Below, in pieces: positions 1-11,650 of a stretch of 64,000 nucleotides of DNA. Source of the stretch: Neoconidiobolus thromboides FSU 785 (Eukaryota > Entomophthoromycota > Entomophthoromycetes > Entomophthorales > Neoconidiobolaceae); contig MU626259.1 in assembly GCA_025603075.1 (NCBI GenBank), positions 189,920 to 253,919 of the forward strand, in the 5' to 3' direction. The notes under the pieces are model-generated. The model saw nothing but the letters and a program-made list of their open reading frames with translations, was not told the DNA's origin and did not search any database. The translations under genes were made by a program, and so were the position numbers. Within the stretch, counting starts at the first letter, position 1; the number at the start of each line of letters is the position of its first letter.

Positions 1-75
1 GCAACTTTCATTAGCGCGTTAAAAAACGCTCAATTTTTTGATGAACCTCAAGTTGGCAAATACCTAAATGCTTAA
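1..75 (+). CDS. 3' end of an unidentified gene (partial)
   Basis: Frame 1 reads 24 sense codons with a mixed amino-acid composition and ends in TAA at 73-75. The last residues are FFDEPQVGKYLNA. Its richer codon use contrasts with the A/T-only filler that follows, which is why I read it as the tail of an exon cut by the window edge. No family can be named from so short a piece. Confidence 0.45.
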   Translation, partial: ATFISALKNAQFFDEPQVGKYLNA

Positions 76-1436
76 TCGTGGGCTTATGAAAGACCAATAT
101 TTAATAATTATTATTATTATTAAAAATTTGAATAAAGCATCAATATCTTTATTAAAAATAAGTCTTAATCTCTTTTAAATTAAATTTCAGTTTACTCTTC
201 TTTTCACACCCATTTTATTAAGTTTTAATTTATTAAATTCACAGTGAAAGTCGTTGAAAATTGTTTTATTATATAAAAGTTAAAGATTCTTATTAATTTA
301 AAATAGTGCATTTTACTTAGTTAAATGATTAATAGAGCATATAAGAACAAGTATAAAATAATTAGGTTGTAATTTGTTATCTTTTTAATAATCGAAACGC
401 TTTTTTTAAATGAGTTCATCTTTTTGTTATTTATGAATTAAAGCCATTGTGCTATTTATTATATTTTTCCATGTTTAGACTTTCAAATAAAATTTTAAAA
501 TTAATAGGAGAAGATAACCGGGCATTGTTGTTGAATAGAAAAAGGGGATAATGGAGGATAAATAAAGGGTAGTAGAAGGCTAAATAGCAATGTATTAATT
601 AAATACTCCACTTTTTTTATTAACTGAGTGGAAAATTATAACCCAAAACTTATTATAATAGAAGGTATAATATGGACTAGTTATTATAAGAAACTTCAAT
701 AACTTGTTAAAAATAGGGGCTAAAAAGGGACCCTTTTTTATAATGGAAAGGAAAAGGGATAAGAAAATAATTGTAACTTTTTTTAGTTATCTTTATTACT
801 GTTTAAGATGATGAGGAATTCTTTTATTATGTAACGAAAATACAAGTTACTAATTGGAACTTTTTTTAAAAAATCACAATGTCTATTATATAATATGATT
901 TTATTGATTTTTAAATAAACTTAGTGCTTTCCTACTCTATGTTATTATTCTTTAACTTTAAATGTTTACTTATTTTTTTATAAATAAAAAATCAGTTTCA
1001 TAATATTAAATACTATCATATTTTGTAACTATTAAAAGATTTCATAAGCTTTTTGTTAGTTTTTGAATAAGATTGATATTAAACTATAAGCCTATAGATA
1101 TGATAACTAGACTAAATGTGTCATATTTTTTATCATAAACAGTAATTCATTAAAAAATCTCAAATATTTATTCAATGACCAAATATAAAAGTTTTTCGAA
1201 GTTTTCGTTAGTAATTTAATATTCTTTTTAAAAACTCTAAATTATGGCCATTTTCTATAATAGTAACCACACTCAACACATCAATGTTTAATTCCTAGAT
1301 ATACTATATATGATTATCTTCAGTCATATAAAATAAAAAACAGTTTATTATTCTCCCCAAGAAAAACTCTTATTAATATAATTAATATAACTGGGACTTA
1401 ATTAAATATCAATGTTTTCAACTTAATAAACTAAAC

Positions 1437-1537
1437 ATGGGGATGTTTTCTAGTTTTATTACTTCTTCCATTTTTTAAGCGCCATTTGAGCAGAAAGATT
1501 GTTAGTACAATTCTTAGACAAAAAAATACATCCCCAT
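1437..1537 (+). repeat. MITE-like family A, copy 1
   Basis: About 101 bp bounded by ATGGGGATGT and its near-complement ACATCCCCAT. The interior shows the family core: TTCATTAC-like tract, TTTTTTAAGC, a degenerate CACTATTTGAG(T/C)(G/A)GAAAGATTGTTAGTA box, then TTCTTAAAC before a run of A. This copy reads in the family's forward sense and is well preserved. Confidence 0.85.
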
Positions 1538-2870
1538 ATTTTATCTTGAATTTTAAGCTTTTAACCTCTTACATAAATAATGACACTATTTGCATAACAA
1601 TCTAGAATGCAATTTTTTTTATCACAATGTTAGTTTTTTCTTTATCTTTATTTGATTTTTATTTACAAATGTTAATAATATTTTACATGTATTGTTCACT
1701 CAAAAAATACTCAACTCATTATGTTAATATTGGTATAAGAGCAGATGATGGTATATAACCGAATGTAAATAGCAGAAAATCCAATATTAAAATTATTTTT
1801 AGTAATACGATAGGCTAGTCTTCCAAATTTTAGTCACTATATTAAAGCAATCCTAGTTTTAAATAGTTTCTAAAATGCTAATAAATAAAAATGTAAAACA
1901 ATGATTTTATTGCCCATTTACTTACTTTTGGTAACAACTATTCATTAGATTTTTTAATTAAATTTTTGTTTTGAAAGCCATTTAAATTACGATATTTTTC
2001 ATTTCAATTGAAAATACTAAATTAGTTAAAAATATTTTCTCACTATTCTCCTAACACACCACTTATGTATTTTTATAGATTTAGCTGTGATTAGAGTACC
2101 TACAGGTATTCCTATTCAAGTACTGAATATAAATATTAGAGCTATTTAATATCCATTAGTTTTACATATCTCTCAATAGCTGAAAATCCTACTCAAGTGC
2201 CCTCAAATATTGGTTTTATTTTTAATAGGCAGACTTTTTACTGATTTTTTAGTTGGGGAAATTAATATCTAAACTTTTGAGGTATTTCAAAATGGCTTTA
2301 TTTTTTATACTAATTGATACAAAAGTCTTTTGACTGCAACATAAATAATTTATGTCAAAATTAACTTTGAAACAAATTTGACAGAATTTTAAAGCAAATT
2401 GACTTAATCTAAACTGCAAAAATTATATAATATTTAATTAAATTTATAATAGCTTGAAAAGATTATAAGTTCAGTATAAAAATGATTATTGACTTTTTAT
2501 ATAAAAAGTATAAAATTTTAATATATAAAAAATCATTATGTTAAAATTTATATTAAACTAAGTTTAAAGTTAGCATTTTCTGATTTTATAATTAAATTGT
2601 AATAAAGCTACAACAATTGTATACCAAGTTGCTCAAATTAATTTTTAATATATTTTAAGGATTTTAATATTGATTATTTTATTATTATAAATATATTAAA
2701 TTATATAACAAAAAATCATATATATTTTTCAAATGTATAATTTATTATTATCTATATTGAATAAATATATTTTATTTTTAAACTAAGTATTTTTTAAAAT
2801 ATTATTTTACTAATTTTTTGGTAGCATTTTTTATATTATCAGCCTTGAACTTAACCATACTTATTATGCG

Positions 2871-3082
2871 AAATATCACTTTGTCAGCTCTATGATTGAT
2901 TATAACATAATGGTAACTTAAGTTGTTGTGCTCTCGAGTCCAGGCACAATTAATCTCGAGTTTTTATTTTAATTTGCTATGAGAATTTCTGCCATATAAT
3001 CCCGAAGAACATTATCTCCCCGTTTTGATATCCATATTTATTAGAGTATAGAAGAGATTCTTCAACATAATAACTCAAGATT
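2871..3082 (-). pseudogene. Decayed repeat matching 42.85-43.09 kb
   Basis: The reverse complement aligns over about 210 bp with the relic at 42629-43089. Shared runs include TTTGTCAGCTC, ATGATTGATTATA, ACTTAAGTTGTTGTG, CTCGAG, TTTGCTATGA and TAACTCAAG. The copy here has lost the open frame visible in its partner, so it is a degraded member of a dispersed family, probably derived from a mobile-element gene. The family is not identified. Confidence 0.65.
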
Positions 3083-3454
3083 TATAAATAAAAATTGAAA
3101 TGTTTTAATTTGTAGTATGCAATTTCAATTCGTAACTAGCAACTTATAGAGGATTTGTTAAGAACTTTTTCTAAAGAAATGGTTCGAAAAATTTATTTGA
3201 ATAAACAATAGTATTAATAAGCATAATAAAAGAAACCAAAAAGAAACTATCAAAAATTTATATTATTTACAATAATTATCATTGCACTCAGATTAAATTC
3301 TATTTTACTAGCTAATCAAGAACTTAATGTACAAAATTAATTTTATTGAAAAAATTAACCCAGAATTGCTTTCCTCAGTTTTCAAATATCATCAATTTCA
3401 AACTTGAGAATCAATTTTAATTTTTGAAAGTTTTAAAGTTTAATAGTCTTTATA

Positions 3455-4736
3455 ATGAACCCAACGTTAACTACCAAAAATGAAATAGTCGCAACAGTAA
3501 CCTTTCGAGGCTGTATACTTAAAGGAGATGAAAATTGTAGTTTGAATAAAGGAGAAGTAATGGAATATTTAGAAACCAATTTACTCCCTAATTTAGGTTT
3601 GAGCATCTTTGGTCGACGATTACTCAAACCGGGTAACGATAAATTTGACCAAGAAACTCAAGAGATTGAAATAACCGAATATTTATTAACAATGAATACC
3701 TCGGATGAAATTGAATTATTAAGAAAAGTCAATGAGTTACAAAGTATTCCTATTAAGGATCGAGAATATTTTTTAAAATATGGATTGGAAATTAATTTCC
3801 AAAAATTGGATGTATTTTATAGGAATAAACGATTAATTGTTTTCGATATGGATTCCACTTTGATTAAACAAGAATGTATTGATGAGTTGGCAGGTTTATA
3901 TGGGGTAAAGGGCGAGGTATCGGTAAGATTAAAAATAATGTTATTTATTTAATGAAAATAATTCAACCTATTGAATTAATATATAGAAAATCACCGAGTT
4001 AGCTATGCAAGGTCAACTAGATTTTACTCAAAGTTTAAAAGCCCGAGTCAGCCTACTCAAAGGAGCATCAGTGGATATAATTGAACAAGTAAAACAAAAG
4101 ATTGAATTTACAGCAGGTGCTTTACCATTATGTAAATGTTTAAAAGTTTTAGGTTATCAATTAGCCGTTGTTTCTGGGGGCTTTTTGCCATTAGCAGAAT
4201 ATGTTAAAGAAACTCTAAATTTGGACTTTGCTTTTGCTAATCAGGTAGGTTGGAAAAAGAGATGAGGGTTAAATGGGATTTTAAACTGCTCTTTTTTTTA
4301 GTTACAAGTTAGCCCAGATGGCAACTATTTAACAGGTGAATTGGTAGGTGATATTGTTAGTGCCGAAAGAAAAGAAGAGATACTAAAAATGTTAAGTGGA
4401 AAATTTAATTTGAATTTGAAGCAAGTAAGAGATAAATAGAATTAGATTAATTAATAAGTTGATCTTAATAAATTTTCAAAGGTTATGGCCGTAGGCGATG
4501 GAGCCAATGATTTATTGATGATGAAAACAGCTGGATTAGGTGTGGCTTTTAATGCAAAATCAAAAGTTCAAGAAGAAGTAAGGAAAAATAATCAAACTGA
4601 TAACTATATAACAATAGAATTTTATTTTTAATAGGCCCAAGTGTGTTTAAATCAAGCGAATTTATTAGGCGTATTGCATTTATTAGGTTATACTACACAC
4701 GATATAAAAGAATTATTATCAATTACACAACAATAA
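3455..4736 (+). CDS. SER2: Phosphoserine phosphatase (SerB/SER2 type)
   Basis: Hydrolyses O-phosphoserine to serine in the last step of the phosphorylated serine pathway, in the cytosol. Five exons join in phase 0: 3455-3922, 3987-4244, 4302-4424, 4482-4577, 4635-4736, giving 348 residues. HAD motifs are clear: FDMDSTLIKQECIDELA (motif I with DxDST, about residue 130), VVSGGF (motif II Ser), and VGDGANDLLMM (motif III/IV). The first ~120 residues form an N-terminal regulatory-type region, which resembles the ACT-like half of long SerB proteins by position only. All donors are GTAAG or GTAGG type. It converges on the next gene with 91 bp between the stops. Identification is secure; the gene symbol follows yeast SER2. 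Confidence 0.93.
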
Positions 4737-4827
4737 AATAGTTATTCTATGTTATATAATTTATTCTTTTTATTTCTATTCTGTTTCATCTATCTCTCCA
4801 TCTTCGCAACCTTCAACTCTTCACACT

Positions 4828-6523
4828 CTATTGTAACCCTCTAACAATAGATGGTACTTTAGTCTCCACTTTAAACTCGGATGTATCTTTAATAATAGGT
4901 TCTCTCACTGAAATACCATGACCATTTCTTGAGTAAGCATTGATTTGGATGTTTTTTTGCTTCCAAAAAGCAATTGAAAACCAGCCTAAACCATCTAAGC
5001 AAATGTCTTTTACTGCTTGCTGTTTAATCCCTTGTGATTCGATTGTCAATCCTTCAATGCTGGGGATCATTGGTTTAAGGGTATAGGTAGATTCTCTATC
5101 AGGATCCGAAGGATCTGGTAAATTTAATATATTTTTTTTATTACCATTGAGTTCAATAGTAAGTTCATCCGCTTTCTTTAAATTGGTCATATGTAGGGGT
5201 ACTATACTATAAATAGTGATATATACCGGATATTCACTTTCTATTAAATCAAATCGTGCTAAACCAGAGAAAAAGAGAGATGTATCTATAATAATATTGA
5301 TTCTATTAACTCCATTTAGAACATAAAAAACTAAACTTACTTGGTTTCCAAACAAAAGTTTTAACATTGATCGGTTTATTAGGCAATACTTGGATCATTT
5401 CCCTATAACTTAAATAGTGCAATAATTGGTTAGGATTAAATAGACCTGGTGTATCATAAATATAGGTCTCCTTATTACTCTTTCCTTCTTGTTGATCCAA
5501 TTTCATTACTTCACTTAACTTAAATTTCACCATATCCATCGTTGTCCCTGGTACAATAGATGTTGTTAACTTAGCATGCTTTTTCCTACTCATTTTTAAT
5601 AAACAATTCATCAATTGAGACTTCCCAACATTAGTACAACCTAATAAATAAATATCATTTAATTTGTCTTTTGTTAAGACCTCAATCATTTTCTTCACAC
5701 CTTCCTCTTTTTTTGCTGAAATAGGAATGATATATATTACATTCCTTAAAATATCTAATTCAATTAACCTCTCACGAATATACCTTAGTATCATTGTCTT
5801 GGTGATGCTTTTAGGTAATAAATCCATTTTATTAATAACTAAAACTACACTTCTTTTTTCTTGTTTTTGAATGAGTGCTTGCTTTAATCCATTTAGTAAA
5901 GAAGAACTTAAATCAAAGATATCAATAACATAAACTAATTTACTATCTTTTTTATCTAACAAAGTATTGAGATAGGACATATCAATTACAGAATTATTCT
6001 TCCAACTGGTTTGTAATTTATTATGATTGTTCAAATAATAACAACGCTGACAATACTTCGTTTTTGTTTTTTTCAAATCAATTGGGGTGGGTAAATTATT
6101 CTTTTCAAATGCTAATAAATTATCTGGTGCTAACTCCATCTCACTAAGATTGAAGTCTAATTGACTTGTACTAAGTAATATTTGGATTTCATCTCTTGAT
6201 AATGATTTACTTCCTTTTTGGTAATTTGAAATTGATTTCTTGCTCTCAACTTCTTGTTCATTATAATAGCCAGCTTTTAAATTGTCTTTCGATTGAAATT
6301 GACTGCCGCAACCAGGACATTGATTCAATTGATTTTGTAAATAAGTGGACTTGGACTGCACATGTTTACTTTTGGTTTCTACATGATAACAGCGAAGTGT
6401 AGAAGTAGGGTTAATAATCATAGTAGTCATAGTAGTTGGTGTGGTTAATATTGAAGCTAAAGGTCTGAAGTTGACATATTTGATTAATGAATATTGATTC
6501 TTTGAAATTGACTTTAAAATCAT
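4828..6523 (-). CDS. Circularly permuted GTPase, YqeH/NOA1/Mtg3-like (mitochondrial)
   Basis: A predicted mitochondrial ribosome-assembly GTPase. Two exons, complement 5341-6523 and 4828-5285, join in phase 1 to give 546 residues. The G motifs occur in permuted order: NKMD (G4), ISAKKEEG (G5), GCTNVGKS (G1, P-loop), a TTS/PGTT switch region and DTPGLF (G3). An N-terminal zinc-finger pair, CPGCG and CQRC, is typical of YqeH. The second exon starts in the TSLFFSGLARFDL segment that matches the family's C-terminal beta-rich domain. The basic, Ser/Thr-rich N terminus fits a mitochondrial presequence. Yeast Gep3/Mtg3 and animal NOA1 are the relevant relatives; I cannot tell which is the orthologue. 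The donor is GTAAGT and the acceptor TATAG. Confidence 0.88.
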
Positions 6524-6675
6524 ATTAAAATGTAAAAATGTAAAAATATGAACAAATTTCCAACAAAAAAAAATTGGCCATCTAAAATCTAAACTTAGCC
6601 AACAAATTCAATCTAAACTAAAATAATGTAATTAAATTTCAAACTCAATTATTTCTTTTTTTTTTTACTGTTACT
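6524..6675. promoter_or_regulatory. Bidirectional promoter gap
   Basis: Only 152 bp separate the start codons of two divergently transcribed genes, so both promoters must fit here. A long T-rich tract (about 6652-6667) lies directly before the forward start. No TATA box is obvious on either strand. Confidence 0.5.
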
Positions 6676-9600
6676 ATGTTTTTAAATCGAATATATGAAT
6701 TATCGCTGATCACTGAAGAAGATTTAGAGACTTCCATTCTCAAATCTTTCCCAGAAGAGGTAAGTCGTAAACTGGTTCAGGAAATCACGGAGATGCTTTT
6801 ACAGAATCGACGAGACATGATTCAATTATACACTACTTCGCACATTGATTGGGTACAACAGGTGTTAGGTTATGGTTTCAGTTTAGATTTACATCAAGCA
6901 CATATCATTGAGTCATGTATTATGATTTATTCCCAATGGTTATTAGAAACTCATACTCGACCCGTTTATTTTACCGATAATACACCATTATCAAGTGCTA
7001 GTCAATTGGCCATTAATCAACCTCAAATTAATACTGAAGTGAAAAAGAAATATGAGCAGAAATTTTTACAAAGATGTTTTTTGCATTTGAGTCAAATTTT
7101 CCATTTTAAAGAACCATTGGGGAATGTAGAGGATTTATTGAAGGGGAATCTAAGTAATAATGGTAATTTTAATTTAAATACATCCGATTTGAATAGTTCA
7201 AGTACTGGATTAATACAGAGATTTATTGATTTATGTAAGCATGTATCAGCTTTGTATGCTTCTATTGGGAGATCTATTGGTCATCAATTATCGGAACAAA
7301 GTTGGCATATATTATTAAAGTGTATATTGGGTATTACAGATCAAATATTAAGATTAAATATAACAGCTAGTCCATTTCACACATTCAATTCATTAGAAAA
7401 CCAAGACATGGAGAGCATTAATAGGATGGAAAGTATCAGTAATAGTAATAATATTCATATGGAGCATAATAATAATAGTAATACTTTACAAAGTAAATTG
7501 AGTTTAATTGCAGATGTATTATGCGACAGTATATTAAGAACCTTATTTGAATTATGGTTAAGAAGTGAAGTTCATGATGGGTTATTATGGGATCGATTTG
7601 AAGAATGCTTTAATCATTGGTCACATCGACCCAATGTTATTCAACATTGGATAGTTATATTAGAATCATTAGCAAGTAGATTAGTTTATATATTATATGA
7701 CACTGGAGCTAAATTAGGTACACAAGAAGTTATTATTAATCAATTAGGCTATAATATTAAATTAAAATTAAGTAATGATACTGTATATTTTTTATTTTAT
7801 AAAGTCATGTATTTATTAGAACCTAATATTAGTATTAGTAATAAATGTTGGGATATTATTATTAAAGGCATGAACAAAATTTACATTATATTAACAGAAA
7901 TTCAACCAATTAAATTAAATAATAATCAAAAACAGAATAATATATCTGGTAATAGTATATTAAGGTTAATTGGACAATGGTTATTTTTAAATATTCAACA
8001 AATTAAAGAAAAAAGTAATGAAGTTCAATTTAATTTATATAAATTATTATGTCAATTATTTTCAATACGAAACATTAGTACATTTTCTAAAGAATATAAA
8101 AATGAATTTATTAAGTTAGTTCAATTTGGTTTAGATTACGATGTCATTTTACAAGCTATTTTAATTTATTCATCCAAACTGTTTTGTTCTATTCATGCTG
8201 CAGAATTGTTATTACCAAGCTATTTAATTAGTATTAAACAAATTGTTCCTACTTTAAAGCCAGGATTTAAATTAATAGAACCTATTGATATTATTAGAAA
8301 TGGTATATTAAAATTAATTGAACCAGCATTAATATTACCTTATAAATATCCTTATCTTAAATTACCAGAGGATTTTAAATTACAATTAAATTTACCAAAG
8401 ATATTTGATAGTATCTTGCAGGACATTAAAGAAGAAGAGAAACAAGAATTTTCTTATTTAAAGTATTATTTAATTCAATTAATTTATCAATTTTTATTAA
8501 GTGAAACAGAAGCTACAAACTTTCAATTAAGTTTAAACCATATGTTATTATTAATATCAAATGATATTCAAAATCATCAGAAATTAATAATTATATTCTT
8601 AAAGATTTGTATTCAACATATAATTAAAATTCATCTGTCAGAAGATATGGTAATTCATTGTTTTAATAGTCTAAAAGATTTATTATTACAAATGAAGTTT
8701 AGTAATAATGAAAAGGAAGAGGATAATGAAGAATTAATATTAATAACTAAACAATTATTAATTCGAGTAAGTGAATTTATATTAGAATTATTAAATCAAG
8801 ATAATTTAGTGTTAAACTATAAATCTATTATATCAGCTTATGATTTATTATGTTATTATGTATTAAAACTATCCAAATATAATTTAATTAATAATAATGA
8901 TGATAACCATAATGAACTATTTATTCAACAATTATTTACAATAATTAATTATGGATTAAATATTCAATATTCAATTAATAAAATAAATAAATATGAAGTA
9001 GAAAATAATGATTATAATTTAATTAAACAAAAAATTCATTTATTAAGTCAACAATTATTTTATTATTGCTTTAATATTAATGAAGATAATGAAATGAATG
9101 AAAATGATAGTTATTTTTCATTAAATAATTGTTTATTACAATTGAAAGTATATCAAAATCATCAATTAATAATAATTATTCGAAACCCATTTAATAAAGT
9201 AGCCTTTTCATTAAAAAGAGTTAAAGTATTAGAATTAAAAAAAGGTACACCAATATTATCACCTATATTTAATAAAACAATTGCATTAAAATCACCTAAT
9301 GTACCAATACAAACACCAAATTTCGATTTTAATAGAATGAGCAAAATTAGTATTATTGAAAAAGAAGTAAAAGAAGTAAAAGAAGAGAATCGAATTAGTC
9401 AAAGTGAATCTAGTATTACAGATATTCAACAAGATAATTTTATAAAATTTCAACAATTAATTGAGTTACAAAAACAAAATGAAATGAATTATATACAACA
9501 TAATACTCAATATCAGCATCAAAAAGAAAGTAAAATACAATTAGAAAATCAATTAAAACAAGAATATAATAGTAATAGTCAAAATAATAATAATAATAAA

Positions 9601-10607
9601 TTAATAATACGACAATGGTTGATTGAAATGGGCTTAATTGATTTATTTTCAAAAGAATCAATTCAACCAATTAAATTTAATAATTTAAAAAACTGGCTAT
9701 TAGAATTGAACCAATTAAATCAGTTTAATTGTAAATTAGTTTTATTTTATTCAAATGACATTGTCTCCTGGGATCATTTAATATTGCCTAATTTAGATGC
9801 AATACCTACTCATTTTACAAAATTATTAAAAGCATTAGTTAATAAGGTAAATTTAAATTATTAATATTTATTAATATTTATTTATTTATTTATTTATTTA
9901 TTTATCATTTATTTATCTATTGAATTTATTTGTTAAATTTATAGAATGACAATGGACATTATCATTATATTGACGAAACATTAAAAATGATAATTGAATG
10001 TCCTTATTTAGATAACAGTTTATTAAAACGTACATTTAATCAATTAAAAGTAGAACAAAGAGAAGAAGAATTAATTGAAGAATATCAAAAACAAATAATG
10101 GATTTTAATGTTTTATTAATTGTTATTGAAGATAGTAAAACGGATATAGAATCCATTTGGAAATATTTGAAACTAAAAGATGGCATGTTATTATTTTGTT
10201 TTTATCCCTTAGAAAACGGTATGGTTAAAGTAACTACAATGTGTGAAGATAGGAAAGAATATCGAAATAATAACGAGAGAATGATGGTAAGTTTTAATTG
10301 ATACTTTAAATTATTTATAATTTTAGTTTATTTGTATATATAATAACAATAATAATAATATCACGTATAATTAACTTATATATTTATTCTATATTTATTT
10401 TAGCTTTACCCCTTAAAAAAAGAACAGAAAATGGAAGGTTATTATATTTTACCTTTAATTTTAGCTACTATTAAGAATTTTAATGAACAAACCAATTTCT
10501 TACAGTTAATTAATCAAAGAAAACAGTTATTTGATCAATTAAACCAATTACAATTGAATGAAACAATGAATTTATCTAATTATTTTTTAACTTTATTAAA
10601 TGAGTAA
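6676..10607 (+). CDS. RalGAP-beta-like protein (RALGAPB homologue)
   Basis: Probable non-catalytic beta subunit of a heterodimeric GTPase-activating complex for Ral/Rheb-class small GTPases. Exons 6676-9846, 9945-10286 and 10404-10607 give 1238 residues. From memory of the animal protein, the N terminus aligns in order: a SFPEEVSRKL block, a YGFSLDLHQAHII block, ADVLCDSILRTLFELWL, then NHWSHRPNVIQHW followed by LASRLVYILYD, and ILRLIGQWLF. The C-terminal ~180 residues match the degenerate Rap/Ral-GAP domain (FNVLLIVIED ... FCFYPLENGMVKV ... YILPL). The catalytic Asn-type motif is not visible, as expected for beta. The middle is Leu/Ile/Asn-rich and helical. I know of no counterpart in baker's or fission yeast. 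The partner alpha subunit is not in the window. Confidence 0.8.
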
Positions 10608-11100
10608 AGTATATAGTGAGTACAGGCGTAGACGAGTAAAAGGAAGAAGGTGAAGAATGAGTTTTATAAAATGAATAATGAACTTTTTTGTTTGTAGGAT
10701 TTATTTTTTGTTAATAAATATTAATTATTGTTATTGATATGTTACTGGTTGTTTAGTTAGGATCATTAAAATAAAATATAAATATTTTAACTATTAAGTC
10801 TTAAAAATTAATATTAACCTTGTTAATTAGAATAGAATAATACAGAATTATTGTAATTTGCTTTTAGTATAATTAAATGATAAAGGTAGTACAAGTAAAT
10901 AAGATAAAGAGAAATTTGAAAATTAAGGAAATGGTATAGGTGAAGAAATAAGAAAAATTACATTTATTGAACTGAAAGAATTGTTTTATCTATTAAAAAA
11001 ATAAAGTTTACTTAAATAATTGAATTGAAACTGAACATTTAAATCTAAAATAGTATTTTAAATTCTATTTTGATTTTAAAAAAAAAATTTAATTAGAAAA

Positions 11101-11131
11101 GTTACATTTCAATGTCTTCATTTGATTTTAA
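11101..11131. repeat. Direct repeat, left copy
   Basis: A 31-bp block beginning GTTACATTTCAATGTC that recurs without mismatch at 11337-11367. Confidence 0.8.
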
Positions 11132-11336
11132 TTTATCATAATTTTTTTTTACATTGAACCTATAAATTATAGTCAATATCTAAGTCTATTGATTCATTTT
11201 AAAAGAAATTAATGACAAATTAAAATTTTAATAAAGTGGTACTGTTTTGTTGAGTTTTTTGCAATTGAGATAGACTTCTAGGATTTTAACTTATTTGTAA
11301 AAAAGATGGAATGGAAGTTTTGAAGAATTTTAAAAA

Positions 11337-11367
11337 GTTACATTTCAATGTCTTCATTTGATTTTAA
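11337..11367. repeat. Direct repeat, right copy
   Basis: Second copy of the block at 11101-11131, 236 bp downstream in the same orientation. Confidence 0.8.
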
Positions 11368-11650
11368 GTTTTTGCTTGCAATTAGAAAACTTCTGCAACT
11401 TTAACTTATTTGTAAAAAATATGTACTCAAAACTAGATCAGCTGATTTTAGTTAGAGTTAAAAATGGAAATCAATTTTTCCTTAAACCAATGGTATTTGA
11501 ATTTAACAAAGTCACTAGAGATAAAATAGTTCATCGGTAAAACCAGATATTAAGACAATAATTGAATAAAAAGTGAATTTATTTTTTGCTATTTTTTTAT
11601 TTATTTCAAATCTTTTTTTTAATACATAGAAAAAGAAATTTAATTGCATC

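Larger units (their letters stand above)
76..3454. other. Long AT-rich intergenic region
   Basis: About 3.4 kb with no open frame that looks coding. It holds one copy of the ~100-bp inverted-repeat family (1437-1537) and, near its right end, a decayed repeat matching 42.8-43.09 kb in opposite orientation. The remainder is A/T-rich sequence in which I see nothing specific. Confidence 0.7.
10608..11650. other. Intergenic region with a direct repeat
   Basis: About 1 kb with no credible gene. It contains a duplicated segment: 11101-11131 recurs at 11337-11367 (ACATTTCAATGTCTTCATTT core), and a second shared block, CTTATTTGTAAAAAA, lies near 11288-11305 and 11402-11421. The arrangement looks like an old tandem duplication of roughly 120-240 bp. 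The last ~100 bp are T-rich and probably hold the promoter of the next gene. Confidence 0.6.

Noticed and set aside
3180-3200. GGTTCGAAAA as a possible tRNA B box
   Set aside because: No matching A box, no acceptor stem and no foldable cloverleaf around it; no tRNA gene was found anywhere in the window.
7440-9650. Many short reverse-strand frames inside the RalGAP-beta-like gene
   Set aside because: They mirror the Asn/Ile/Leu-rich codons of the forward gene and contain no independent motif.
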